Source of the DNA: Lingula anatina
Lineage: Eukaryota; Brachiopoda; Lingulata; Lingulida; Lingulidae
Assembly (NCBI RefSeq): GCF_001039355.2
Contig: NW_019775549.1
Location: forward strand, 1-64,000
DNA: 64,000 bases
Direction: 5' to 3'
The number at the start of each line of letters is the position of its first letter. Position 1 is the first letter of the stretch. The notes beneath the pieces were generated by a model. It was not told the DNA's origin, did no database searches, and saw only the letters and a list, made by a program, of their open reading frames with translations. The position numbers and the translations under genes were made by a program. Below are positions 23,983 to 36,396 of the stretch, in pieces.

Positions 23983-25120
23983 CAGGCCTTCCCAACTACC
24001 AGACTCGGCACCTACGGGTCCAGTATAAACCGGTTTATCAGACCACACTACCCGTTTTTCAGGTGTGTGTCAGATCGCATTACAGAGTATCAGCCACCAC
24101 ACCGATTTTGCCTGGGGGCGATGTGATAGCAATGATCCTAAGCGGGGTTGGAAAGTAGTGCATCTCATCTAGATTCATGCGCTGCTGCAATTTTCTCTGT
24201 TTATGCTAAAATCTGACAGTACCGCAATTTTTAACATAAAATTTAGGTTCGGACATAGCCAATGATGTTTTGTAAATAAGAACTTGCAAACTTATATATT
24301 AATTTAGAAAAGTAGACCTAATTTTGATAGCAGAAGCATATTCTGTCGGGGGNNNNNNNNNNNNNNNNNNNNNNNNNNNNNNNNNNNNNNNNNNNNNNNN
24401 NNNNNNNNNNNNNNNNNNNNNNNNNNNNNNNNNNNNNNNNNNNNNNNNNNNNNNNNNNNNNNNNNNNNNNNNNNNNNNNNNNNNNNNNNNNNNNNNNNNN
24501 NNNNNNNNNNNNNNNNNNNNNNNNNNNNNNNNNNNNNNNNNNNNNNNNGGGATGGACGAGATTGAGGGCAGGGGTAATCCTAGAGAGGGGTGAGAAACGT
24601 CCATTGTTCTCGTCAGCGAGGCTGTACTTTTTCAGGGTTTGTACGCACGGACAGAAAACTTAAGTATTGTGGGAACGTTACTAATGAAGCCACTGGTAGT
24701 ACTAGTAGATATCAGCCTGTAGTCTTGAACAAGCGCCTCGATGACGAGTGAACAGTTGTCAAAAATAAAAGACCCAGGTGTGGTAGTTCAACTACTGTTC
24801 ATGCATGCCGCAACAACCAAACCTAATTGCTCCTCAAGGTCACAAAACAATAACCGGTACTGACGGCTAGGCTCGTCTTAATCATGTAAGTAGCGCGTTT
24901 CCACCCCCTGATTGAGGGAGTCGTCTGTTGTATTCATACGACTACTACTTGACGAAAACGAGGCGCGATACCCGGATGACAGGTAGGCTTATAGAATTTG
25001 TGATAGGGTATGATACTCTTTTATGCGATCTGACACACACCTTGAAAACGGGTAGTATGGTCAGATATACCGGTTTATTCTGGACCCGTAGGTGCCGAGT
25101 CTGGTAGTTGGGAAGGCCTG
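23983..25120. mobile_element. Element with 98-bp inverted terminal arms spanning the gap
   Basis: The left arm 23983-24080 (CAGGCCTTCCCAACTACCAG to CAGATCGCAT) is repeated inverted at 25023-25120 (ATGCGATCTGACACACACCT to GGAAGGCCTG). Between them lie about 940 bases, 196 of which are the assembly gap. I could not find a convincing target-site duplication. No transposase frame is visible in the known part. Confidence 0.75.
24353..24548. other. Assembly gap (196 N)
   Basis: Unsequenced bases. The two open frames that appear to cross this stretch are artefacts. Confidence 1.
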
Positions 25121-25700
25121 TTAACTGTCTTTTAGCAATAAAAACTGAGTAAATCATAGCTTTATAAAAGATGAATATCCAACACTTGAGAAAAACTAAT
25201 GAAAGTGATATTTCACTAAATTCTCACTTGGGAAATAAATTCACCAGACCAAATTTATTACATAAAGCAAACAAAAAGCCCACAAACACATGATCTCGGG
25301 AGATTCTGATAGTGTTTCTTTTCTATCATTATCAGCGGTTAGCAGTGATTAATAGTCTGCAACCCAATTCCAAAAGAACTTCACTGTCATCTCTGTATAG
25401 TGCTTTCCCTCAATATAGGTGGTATAAAGATTACTCCCTAAGGGGCGTTGGGGGCCCTCTGCCTGGATTATAACAGAACTATGTTGTATCAATAAATGAT
25501 GGCGTGAGGTACACGTTGATACTGAATTGTTCTACTGTAACAGTATATTTCCTGTCTGTAAGTACACATTCCACATGCATACCCATGCAGATATGTACAT
25601 GTAAGAACATTCATATATGCAAACACGTGCAGATCAATACCCATGCTATCCTACCTTTACACATGCGAACACATCCACAGATATACATGCGGCCCCATCA

Positions 25701-25755
25701 TACACACACACACATGATGTACACACACACACCATGCACAAACACACACATCCTT
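25701..25755. repeat. Imperfect (CA)n tract
   Basis: CA-rich sequence with interruptions, extending a looser ACA/CAT-rich zone from about 25565. Confidence 0.85.
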
Positions 25756-26117
25756 ACATACAGAAACCAACTGAGGTACAGAAGTACTATAACGCCATGA
25801 GATAAATCACAATAATAAATCGTCCTACCTCTTAATTACAATTACTTATATCACTATGACATCACAAACCTCCCCAATCTTAAGAAATCCTTTTGTTAAT
25901 TAGACTAGCTGATCATAAAAAAACCCTCACACCCACCAAAAACCTTAATTAAGTCTCAGTTGCCACAATGTTCAAGAGATAATTTAATTTACTGGCACTG
26001 TATATGAACAGAGGGTTTATCTGCCCCGCTGTTTTCCTCTGATTGATTTTTTTTCTTTTGGATATAGTAAGATGTGATTCAACTGAAAAGTACTTTTACT
26101 CACATATCCAAATACAT

Positions 26118-26118
<1 letters not shown>

Positions 26119-26156
<38 letters not shown>
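26119..26156. repeat. (CA)n microsatellite
   Basis: About 18 uninterrupted CA units. Confidence 0.95.
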
Positions 26157-26158
<2 letters not shown>

Positions 26159-26223
26159 GCTAAAAACCAAATTAAGATAACATAATTTAGTCTAACATGC
26201 CTGTGTTGTTAATATTCTTCTTA

Positions 26224-26357
26224 ACAGACATGAGCCTATGTTTAAAAAAAAACTATGAACATTTATCGAATCTCAGACAAGACTAATCTCAGGAACCATT
26301 AGAACTGAATTAAAAGACACAGAATTCCGTGTTTCTGTAGAAAAGGCTCATGTCTGT
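26224..26357. mobile_element. 134-bp MITE-like element with 4-bp CTTA duplication
   Basis: Terminal inverted repeats ACAGACATGAGCCT and GGCTCATGTCTGT. CTTA is repeated directly at 26220-26223 and 26358-26361. Same family as 10374-10516, with shared internal blocks. Confidence 0.85.
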
Positions 26358-27798
26358 CTTAAGCAACCTCTGTAACCTATATACTCCATTGAAATCATTA
26401 ACAAGGACATATTGACCAGCTGACCATCCTACTGACCAAATGTAAAAATATAGACCATCTGTGTCTAAGTGGTCAAGGTATCTCATAAAATACCTGTATT
26501 ATGATTAAAGCACGAGAAGAACTCAAGGTTTCTATAAAAGAGCACATATGTCTAAAACAAAGCACTAAATGATAATTCTACATTTAGGTAATTGTCACCC
26601 ATTCATCTGAATAGATCTAAATACTCACAATAATGATATTGTACATGGATTGAACAGGGGAGTAAAAATAATATCTCTGTCCTAAAGGGTCTTAGTATAT
26701 TGTTACGGACATCTAGAAGGTGATTATCAGAGTAAAAGGGAAAACCATTTGCAAAAATTCTTACTCATCAATATTTGAAATGAACTCATGATAAAGAACT
26801 ATAACTATTTCATAACCATCAACTAATTAATCTGTTTTTCAAAATTTATCACCTTGGTATCTCAGGAATGTATTTGTTAAATCTCTGACTAAAATGCAAT
26901 TTTCTTTACAGAATACTTGAAGCATCTTTTAAAGTTTGCTGATTTAAATGAAAAAATATATATTTTGGGATATTCAGAAAGATTAGGTTATTACTTTATC
27001 TCCATAATCGTAACTGGTTCATTGCTGAAACACAAAAGGCATATTTACACAGGCTCCTCATTCAATGGATCGAAACATGCACGCGCATGCATCTTAACAT
27101 AAACATACATAAAAACCATCTAAAATAGGAAGTTTTTTGTTTAATCAATTGTATAAAGACAGAATTTATTCTGAAAACATCAGAAACTCACTGACTTTCA
27201 TAAATAAATAAATAAATACAAGAATTGATTGTAATCAAACTAGTTATGGGTAAAAAAATTACATATATTAAAAAAGTTATTCACATTTAATTAAAACTAT
27301 TGCCAGAGCTTACAGCATAAACAGACTGAGTGAACATGTGTTACCATTTACACCAGCTCCTATAAAAAAAACGATTACTTAGGAGACTATCCGAATGCAC
27401 TTGTGTAGGCATAAAGACAACACGTAATAATACAATTTCTCTTCCTATATTCTCTTTTCATTGATTCATCACAATATTGTAATTACTACCAGTGTCATGT
27501 TCAAGGATAATTCATTAATTGGTTGCAACTTCTCCAGCAGCTGTGCGGCAGTGATAAACTATCCTTCTTTAATTTGCGTAGTGGAATACTAACAATAATC
27601 ACATTGTTTCATATAAAAACATGCCATTCTATCTCCGTGTCTGGCTATTTGTGCTATAAAATGTGTCCATTCCATTTGTTATGGGTTTCATTGACTGGTT
27701 ATAAAATCCCACTTCCCTCTTTTGCTGGGCTGTTATCAGTGGTCATTATGTTTCATCTATTATATGCTGTCCTCCTACTACCGCTTTCTCTTCACTGA

Positions 27799-27827
27799 CC
27801 TCTCTCTCTCTCTCTCTCCCTCCTGCC

Positions 27828-27880
<53 letters not shown>
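27799..27880. repeat. (CT)n microsatellite
   Basis: CT-rich tract with short CCCT interruptions. Confidence 0.95.
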
Positions 27881-27883
<3 letters not shown>

Positions 27884-28045
27884 TACCCACTACAAACTTA
27901 TACACCAGAGATTTGGACTATTAACCACAGGCAAATAAATAATAACATATAGCAGTCTGGAAATGACTACCAATTGAGTGTTTGATATACCAGGAGTTCT
28001 ACTTCTTTCAATTAGTATCAAATACATTTTTACAAAAAAACAAAA

Positions 28046-28047
<2 letters not shown>

Positions 28048-28096
<49 letters not shown>
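28048..28096. repeat. (AT)n microsatellite
   Basis: About 24 AT units. Confidence 0.95.
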
Positions 28097-28098
<2 letters not shown>

Positions 28099-28377
28099 AT
28101 CAGGAAGTACAATACAGTATAAAGTTTTTCATGTACAACAATTCAGCAGGATAGCTCTAGAGGTGGTCAGAAACAATATGTGCCATAGACCAGCTATGTT
28201 ATGTGAGCCGGGGTGATTAATATGATTAACAGCCATAGATGTACTAAAATAAAACGCAGCCTTTGTTAAAGAATCCATCCATATTCACTGCATGCGTTAA
28301 CACACAAATCAAACCAGAGAACAAATGGCAGTGCTCCTGATCGCCTCTGGAGACCCAGCTAAACACTCGACTAAGAG

Positions 28378-28500
28378 ACCAATCAGATTGAATATGTCAA
28401 ATTACATCACAGCCAGCTCAGCCAATGACAACGCAGCACACCTGACCAGAGTAAGTTACTGAAGCCAATATAAAAATGCATTGGTAGGCTTCAGGCTCTT
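28378..28500 (+). promoter_or_regulatory. Possible TATA/CCAAT promoter upstream of the GPCR
   Basis: Within 120 bp there are three CCAAT boxes (GACCAATCAG near 28379, CAGCCAATGA near 28419, AGCCAATA near 28464) and a TATA-like TATAAAAA at 28469-28476. Initiation would fall near 28500. The clustering and spacing are what one expects of a CCAAT/TATA promoter. Linking it to the GPCR 6.2 kb downstream is inference. Confidence 0.4.
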
Positions 28501-28717
28501 CAGCTTCTACAGGTCTAAATCCGTTCACAAACTGGTGGTTTTCTCATTTTTAACAAAAATGCTCTTGGGTTCAGTGTTTATCTGTCAGCACAGTAACGTT
28601 ACATCAAAGAGGGAAACTTAGTATTGAAGGAAACTGCTTTAGAAGCAAATGGCACTGACACCTAGGTAAAGGCTGCTTCATTGATGGAAACATTACCATC
28701 AGATTATTGGAGACAAG
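28497..28717 (+). other. Possible 5' UTR exon of the GPCR gene
   Basis: The segment follows the TATA-like box and ends at a strong donor, ACAAG/GTAAGG, at 28717/28718. A good acceptor with pyrimidine tract (TTTCTTCTTTCAG) opens a candidate second non-coding exon at 31586. No transcript evidence is available, and both calls rest on splice consensus only. Confidence 0.3.
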
Positions 28718-29047
28718 GTAAGGGTTGAAATCACAATAATCCCAAGAAAAAAAAAGAAGAAAAAGTGAATTTTCAGCACTATTGGAATGAGTAATAATGG
28801 ATAGAAATAATGGCTGGTGATTTTCAGAATTTTGGTGCTACCATAATTTTTTTTTCTAGTAATATTTGGTTAATTTGCAGTAGACTAACTAGCAGGGCAG
28901 ACCTAACAGACTGTAAGTGAATCTTCAGGTATACTGAGAATATCCTGATCTTAGGGCCAGTGCCGATTATTTTTATGTCTTCTTCTCTTTTTCATCTTTT
29001 TTTACGGGTGGTTTGAAACAATTATTTTCTGTGCACATGCAACATTC

Positions 29048-29525
29048 AGTTAAGCTGATTGCACTCAGCAAGAGTCCCTGCAGAGTTGGGTCAATCTACG
29101 TAGAGCAATGGTGTCTATGTGAATGGGGTCAAAATCAAATGTCAATGTTCAAAAACTGAAGATTCCATAATCCAAATCTTACAGCTCGGTAATTGAAACC
29201 TAATATAAAGGTTATGCTCTTATGTGCCTATTATTTTTCTTATATTTGCTGGAAATGAGTAAAAAAATATGAGTTTTATACACAATATCACTGTATTGAA
29301 ACAGCAAGTCCATGCAGAGTTGGATTAATCTACACAGATGATGGTTTCTATGGAAATGGGGTCTTACAGTGGCACAAAATCAAATCACTCAAGTGCCAAT
29401 GTTCAAAAACTAAAGATTCCATATTCCAAACTTTAGTCATTGAATCCCAACAGAATGGTTATATTATTATAAGTCTATTATTTTCCTTTCCTTTGCTGGA
29501 ATTGAGTAAAAAAAAAAGGAGCTTT
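29048..29525. repeat. Two-copy tandem duplication carrying TWA-family arms
   Basis: Each copy starts with a right-type arm (GCAAGAGTCCCTGCAGAGTT, TCAATCTACGTAGA near 29067-29104; CAGCAAGTCCATGCAGAGTT, TTAATCTACACAGA near 29302-29338). Each continues with CAATGTTCAAAAACT, AAGATTCCATA and GCTGGAA-TGAGTAAAAAA. The period is roughly 240 bp. The duplication post-dates arrival of the arm. Confidence 0.7.
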
Positions 29526-32500
29526 GAGTACATTGTGACTGTATTGGACAGTAGGTTTCTTAAAGCAACTTTTGAATGCATTTTTTACCTCCACCAAGGA
29601 GGTTATGTTTTTTTTTTCACTGTATGTTTGCATTGAACATGGTCATATAATTTGAAATATGATTGGCTGCATATTAAAAAAACAAAATTCTGATAAGTAG
29701 TTGTTTTAAGTCTTAAATCACATTACGTTTTAAAAAGAACAATGTGGTGCAAATGCAAACTTCTAAAAATTGTTGTTTTTTTTTTCAATTTCAAAATATA
29801 AAAATGCACAGACAATGTTAATCATTTAATTCCTATTTCTGACAATCCTCATACATCTGTCAGAAAAGCTGAATCCTTTTCCTGGCAGTTTTGACAGTTG
29901 CTGACATGTCTGAAACAAAGCAGTCATTGTTTTGAAAACTGGTACAAGACTTTTTGTCCCATCTGTCTAACTCACACACGAAATTGACTTAACACCGGAA
30001 ATTTCATGGTTGAACATGCAGTCAACCTTCTGAAGAAACAATAGTATTTATTTCTACATTGATTCAAATGTTTGCAGACGTTTACATATCAATACATTCT
30101 TAAACAGCAGAAAGACTAATGTAACAAATTATCTCTGAATAATGTTGAAATAGCAAGAAAAATCTATGACGTTATTGGTTTTGTCAAAGCTTTAGCTGAC
30201 CTTCATAGTCAAATAATGTTTGTCAACTTAAATACCAAGTTCTTATTCTGACCTACAAGCTGTAATACAACACCCCCAGATGATCCTAACTTGGAAAATT
30301 AAAAACCGTGATAGCATCCCTGGTTTAAATGACATGCCTTGATGATAAAGAAACCCTGAAATCAAATACTCACTGGGGATTTTGAGATAAAATCTCTGCA
30401 TAGTGTTCACTGGTCAGCAATAGAAAATCATTGATTATACTAAGATGATTTGGCTTGGCATTTTTTTGTTTTGTTCTTTTTTCTCTTCCTTTCATTTTGC
30501 GAAAAAAAAAAAATTGAACAATTGCCATAAGAAGTGCTGCACATCAAAAGGAAACAAAATGGGCATAAAATGCTGTAACAGTTCCTAAATATGTCTGAAG
30601 ATGAATATGAAGATCAATGTAAAAATATTAATTTGATTCAATTTTACTTTTATTTTTATTCAATTAATTTATATTTTGTTCATTAACACGGTATTTAATT
30701 CTAAACCCTCAGTGTAAGATATTTTCCAGTGCATATTTACTTTTAAGATTTTCTCGTTATAATGTTATATCACAGAGACTGCAGGTACTGTCATGGTTTT
30801 TAATATTTTAGCTGCGAAAAAAAAAAAAAACACCTGAGAGTGCTTAAGAAACACTAAATTATTCCACTTGGAATTTTAAGTTACTCAATGCTACAATTAA
30901 TTTCTAGACTGGCAATATCAAAATTAACCTGACCATGTAATAGTAATAACAATAATAATGGATACTGGAAAATATTTTAGGTCCATTTTCCATGCCTACT
31001 GATACTAATGATCTGTTACGAATACCTAATTCTACTTCAGTTTCCTGATAGTCAAAATTATCATTTACATGTAATATAATTTTGAGTAATGATGTTATAC
31101 TTAACTGTAAAAAAAAAAACAGGACTTTATTTGTATTGAGCTTCATTAAGATGTCTCCATAAATTAACTGATGGAATTCTGTGTACAATAGTTCTTAAAG
31201 CACACAGTTTTTTGTTTTTTTCTCATAATATTAACTTCTGTGGTGACTAAAATAATTAAATCTTATATAAAGGTTATGGACAGTGAAAGTATACATCATG
31301 TGCTGTATTGCCAATTTGGTGGAGGTACTTCAATAAACACAAATTTCTGCATTTTACGTGGAGGTACAAGTAAATTAATTTGGAATAAATGCCCCTGTCA
31401 ATTTGACAAAATTGCTGACTGTCTTATATGATAAAGTCTTTAATTTTAATGTCTTCTTTTCAACACATCCCTGTTGAGAATGGAAAAGAAGTTACAGTTA
31501 AACATTTCTACCAAGCACAATCACAAACACAATCAGCCAAATTTTAAAATCAAAATCTAACTTCATAATTTCTTTCTTCTTTCAGATCTCACTACAGAGT
31601 TAGAGGAACTATTATCACACGCCACTCATCAGTAATCTGCGGCCATCATCATAAATACTTAATAGTCAGCAACAGACGTCAGAAGCAACCAACCTTCCAC
31701 TGAAATTTGGTAATGTTGATTGGCTGAGAAGTTAACGTATTAACAGAGTATATGTAATAGGATCATCAGTAGAGCTCTATACCATCAGGAATCTTGGAAC
31801 TGAAGAAGTCATTACTACAAGTAAAGCACTTATTCAATATCGTGAACAGTGGATTTTCTTATTTACTCCCAAGGTCTTGAATCAGTGAGTGCTAGTAGAA
31901 TCATTTCTGTTCAGGAAAACGGGTATAAACTTGTAACCAGTGACAGTGAAGACTTAAACTTTTGAACTCACAGATAATCACAGTACCAGATAACTATTAA
32001 CCACATGTGTGATTGTTATCAATAAAGACTTGGTCACCAAGTTATACAACCTGGATAAGTCAACATCTGAACGTGGAGAGAACGTTTGAATCAAAGCACT
32101 TTAAAATTTTAACTAACTGTCACAGGAGAGCATGTCAGCATAAAACAAGTGAGAAACAATTGAGAGCAGTGAGAAGTTTCACTTTTAACAAAAGCTCTTG
32201 AAGGTGTATAGTGTCATCCTTAGCTATTCTCTCATGATTGGAGCAGCAAAACTTATGATAACCTCACGATGCGATAAAAATTACCATCAGAAAAGTCAAT
32301 GAACAATAAAGGCTCTGAATCAGATACAGTCTATTAGGAGCAAATAAAACAATTCCGCACTTTATCCTCGTTGCCAACATGAGGGCTCTAAATTAAGGAT
32401 AACTCTAGACATAGTGCAACACAGGTAGGCAAAACTTTCACACTGAAGTCTAACCACCTGTGCAACTGGTAAATTTCCAGTAGGATATTATATAGAAACT

Positions 32501-34708
32501 TGTGTGGTCTCTCTCTGTCTCTAAAAGAGACCCAACAAAGTGGTTTTTGTGGAGGAAAAACAAATTCTTCGGTATTTTTCTCAGAAAGGATCACACCATC
32601 ACGGTGACGTGACAAACCGCCATTTGATTCCTTTTCCCAGATCGGCTAATGGAGAGATTTAACTGAAAATTAGACAGGTTTAAAACTGGTACTTCTCCCA
32701 TGGAGGATATAACACCAAAGATGGCCATTAAAGTAGCCATTTTCAAAGATCCGTAACATTAAAAGCACAGAGCACAACCATTTGTCAACAAACAACATCC
32801 TTAAAAATGTCCCTGGAGATGCAACATGATGGCTTAAAACAATAAAGCGTGACTTGCCGTCCAATGAAATGAGGTCTATTGATTCTTAAAAGCTCTGTAA
32901 TCATCCAACAAGGAGAACATACTTGACAGCGCGTGACAAAATGTGTTCACTGGATACTTTCTTTTAAACTGATCATGACATTAAATTATAGCCTGGTAGT
33001 TCTGCAAGAAAAAAAAAATTGTGTTCCTAATTGTGGCAGTATTTTTTTTTCGATAAAAATCGAGATTTCTCCAGGATTCACTCAGAACTGATGACATAAC
33101 GGACCTTTTCAATAAGGAACTCTACAGACAAGTTACTCAGAAAATTCAATTCTAATCTCCAGTGCATATGTATTACATCAGATATTGTCAGAACTAGATG
33201 TATTTATCAGACAGCAGATGCACTGTGTTCAAATAATATGCCATGAATGGGCAGATTTGATTCACCTACACAAATAATCTAAAAATACAGCAGGAATCAA
33301 GAAAAAAACTGACAATTGCGTATAAATCAGGAGTCTGGGTGAGTGCTTTTTAGTTCTTGAGTCATAACATTACGACCTTCATGCCTCAAGAATTGAAATA
33401 GAGGAGAATTATGAAATAGCTTCTTAGAAACAGAAAGGAACCTATTAATCTTTATGACATTTTTTTTCAAAATTCTAAAAAAAAAACAAGAATTAAGGAT
33501 AAAGAAAAAAGACCTACGTTTTATCAGAGAGGAATGGATAAAGTTGCAGTGTCTGTCTCATCGTTAAATCCCTAACAAGAACTTAAGTATCAGAAGAAGA
33601 AGAAGAAATAAAAGCATAGAACCAATATCATTGCTACTGTTGAAATGAAGGAAATATTTGAGTTATAAACGAGAAAACCTTTACCTCAAGAAAAGGGTGA
33701 AATACAAAGCTTGAAGTTACTACCTTAAGACATTATAGTAAATCAATACCATTTTGCTCCAACAGGAAGCACGCGACAAAATACACCAAAGTGTATAATT
33801 CCTTCTAAGATTTAATCCATTGCTAAAGGAAGTGTTCAGTTGGAAAAACAATTAAGATACCAAAGCAACATAACCTTTTGTAAAAAAAGGGGGAATTCAT
33901 CCTACATTTAGGACAACAATTACCATATCCAAACAGGCCAAAGGATCAGCTTAGCTGGTAAAAATTACAGGAAATAATTAGCCATGATTCCTCAATGCAA
34001 GACCTGAAAAAGCAATAATGGTATTCTTTCTCCACAGTGTGTGAAGATGGAGGACTTGGAATCATATTGAAAGTGTGGGCACTGCACATTCTTCAATGTT
34101 ACATGCAAGATTATGCAACATAGTTGCGTTGTATAAAGTCAAAGCGTGGAAAGAGTCACTCGGTGTTTTGATATGGAAAAATTTCAACAAATAATCTGAG
34201 ATAAGCTTCTCAGGCAGCAGATTTAATTGTAGAGAGATTAGTTAAGATTATTATAAGGCACCAAAATCAGTGAAAGTATTTTTGCTCCAATATTGAGCTT
34301 AAAAGACTAACTTCTTCTCCTGGACAAAGTTGGAACTGTCTGAATACAAAGGATCCTCCTTAGAAGGTATTGGACTACACAGGAAAAAGACTGTTTCTCT
34401 CAGGAAATTTAGAAGGATGTAGGGAAAAAAAAGAGAAAAAAAAAGACCCAACAGACGATCACACTGAAAATTATACAAATCACAATTTCTCAATTTGTGG
34501 AGAGGCGGCATACAGTAGTGACTTTGTCATAACTCAGTTAATAAGGAACATCATCCCAAAATTGATTTAGTCACTGATAAAATGATGTGGATGCTGCATC
34601 TGTTGGCTTGTTGATAAGAACTGAACATTCCTACAGCAGGGAAATTCACTTAATTCTTGAAAAGAGACAAGTGTTTGGATTCAACAGAAGCCAAAAAAAA
34701 AAAAAAAA
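29526..34708. other. Upstream region of the GPCR gene
   Basis: AT-rich with several A or T homopolymers. No coding exon is recognisable. Apart from the candidate non-coding exon starting at 31586 I see no defined feature. Confidence 0.5.
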
Positions 34709-35968
34709 ATGGCAAACTACGATACTATTGTGTACAGTGTTTCTAACAGCACTGAACTCGTGTCAAACATCGCCTTATTGGTCAATGCCACTTTCTTCCC
34801 AGAAGGCACTGAAAATACATCGAATGATTGTATGGAAAATTCCACCCTTAAAAGATTCAGTGATGGATATGAACAAATCCATGGTTATCTTAGTATCCTC
34901 ATCTGCTTCGTTGGCATAATATGTAACATTCTCAACGTGATTGTTTTAACCAGAAAAAACATGATTTCGCCAACTAACTACATTTTATCTGCGCTGGCCA
35001 TTGCGGATCTGTTGACCATGGTGCCTTACCTTCCTTTGGCGTTCATGTACTGTCTGGAAGGCAGGGGGAATGTTCTGTCTATTGATGTACCTCGATCTCT
35101 AAGTATCATCCTGATCAACCTAATGAACAACGTGATCTCTATCACGATGCATTCTGTGGCCATGTGGCTTACGGTCGCCTTGGCGTTTTTCCGCTACATC
35201 ATCGTCTGTCATGGCCGGACTCATGCGCCAAAGTTGTGCAGTTTATACCGTACAAAACTGACAATTGCCGCGATCTGTATTTTCACTTTATTATTTCTCA
35301 TCCCAAATTTCTTGTGTCTGAAGGTCACACCAAAACGCGGAAACCAAGGCCAACAACTGTATATGCTAGAAGCTGGTGCAATCTGTACAGACAACTTTCT
35401 AGTTAATTTGAAATTCTGGCTTTATGGAGTCGGGGTGAAGATTGCAACTTGCATCCTCTTGGTTATATTCAGTGGGCTCTTAATAAAGGCCATTCACAGC
35501 GCAAATCAACGCCGTAGGAAGTTGCTGTTCCAAGGCCGACGGGCAGAATCGGAATACACACATGAGCATAATCGCACGACGACCATGCTGGTCACTGTGG
35601 TGCTCCTATTTGTGGTGACGGAGCTCCCGCAAGGAATATTGCTCCTTATGATAGGCATATCGGAGAATAAGGCTCAGAGTGCCTGGTGTGTCTACTTTGA
35701 TCTGGCTGACTTTTTGGATATGATTGTCCTTCTAAACAGCAGCATCAACTTCATGCTGTACTGTACAATGTCACAGCAGTTTAGAAACACCTTTAAAAGC
35801 CTCTTTATTAAAAAGATCACACATCGCCTAAACTCGATGTCAGTGCGCCATTCTGGGTCAGGACCGAGGCTGCGAAGTAACGGCCACCCATATGATGCCA
35901 TTCCTAGTAACAATGGAAATGTTTCGTGCATAACAAATGAGGAAAAGACCATGAATACCACACTTTGA
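34709..35968 (+). CDS. Class A neuropeptide GPCR, DMSR / myosuppressin-receptor-like
   Basis: An intronless frame of 419 residues encodes a seven-helix receptor. The N-terminus carries four NxS/T sequons (residues 13, 26, 36, 44) for extracellular glycosylation. Helices lie near 57-81, 91-115, 130-162, 183-204, 234-260, 292-315 and 327-351. Helix 3 ends FFRYIIVCHG, so FRY replaces DRY. Helix 6 has the group's TELPQGILLL signature preceded by HNRTTTMLVTVVLLF. Helix 7 ends LLNSSINFMLYCTMSQQFR, with NSSINFMLY where most class A receptors have NPxxY. These features match DMSR/myosuppressin and related FMRFamide-type receptors of protostomes, which couple RFamide-like peptides to G proteins at the neuronal or muscle membrane. 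C115 and C226 may form the extracellular disulfide. The ATG follows an A-run (AAAATGGC, good context). The exact ligand cannot be read from sequence. Confidence 0.88.
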   Translation: MANYDTIVYSVSNSTELVSNIALLVNATFFPEGTENTSNDCMENSTLKRFSDGYEQIHGYLSILICFVGIICNILNVIVLTRKNMISPTNYILSALAIADLLTMVPYLPLAFMYCLEGRGNVLSIDVPRSLSIILINLMNNVISITMHSVAMWLTVALAFFRYIIVCHGRTHAPKLCSLYRTKLTIAAICIFTLLFLIPNFLCLKVTPKRGNQGQQLYMLEAGAICTDNFLVNLKFWLYGVGVKIATCILLVIFSGLLIKAIHSANQRRRKLLFQGRRAESEYTHEHNRTTTMLVTVVLLFVVTELPQGILLLMIGISENKAQSAWCVYFDLADFLDMIVLLNSSINFMLYCTMSQQFRNTFKSLFIKKITHRLNSMSVRHSGSGPRLRSNGHPYDAIPSNNGNVSCITNEEKTMNTTL

Positions 35969-36396
35969 GCAATGTTGCATGCTATTCACATCCTAGAATA
36001 ACATGTTAAACATGACATGCCTAAGGGTTTCAATTAGTTCTGAGATAATCACAGAGTCTACAAGTGACTAAAACACAGAGATACAGCAGTCGCCAGGGCT
36101 TTTGGAAATGGGGAAAAATCTCTGTGACTAACAAGCATGTTTAAATAGATACATTCATCTCTGTAAAAAAAATTCTTGACAAAAGATAACATTGTTGATA
36201 TCTACTCCATATCCCTGGCAGTGGCAAGTGTCTCAATGTTTGGGTAAAGGGCAAGTGCATCGAAACAGTTGCCAAGACAGTCTTTGGAAGAATGTAGAAA
36301 AAATGTCCATTGTATTGTGAATGAAGCGAAATCACCAGAAAGCAATACCAACAGGAGCGAAATATATATCGATCTGCAGCTAAAGATGAAGTGAAC

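Larger units (their letters stand above)
22926..28377. other. Gene-free stretch rich in repeats
   Basis: Besides the repeats and assembly gap listed separately I see no coding exon. Open frames such as 25504-25800 and 27722-27952 are read through CA or CT microsatellites. Confidence 0.6.

Noticed and set aside
24299-24604. Open frames on both strands across the gap
   Set aside because: They exist only because N bases contain no stop codons.
34587-34919. 110-residue frame overlapping the GPCR start
   Set aside because: Different frame from the receptor; passes through the A-run and the receptor N-terminus without any domain.
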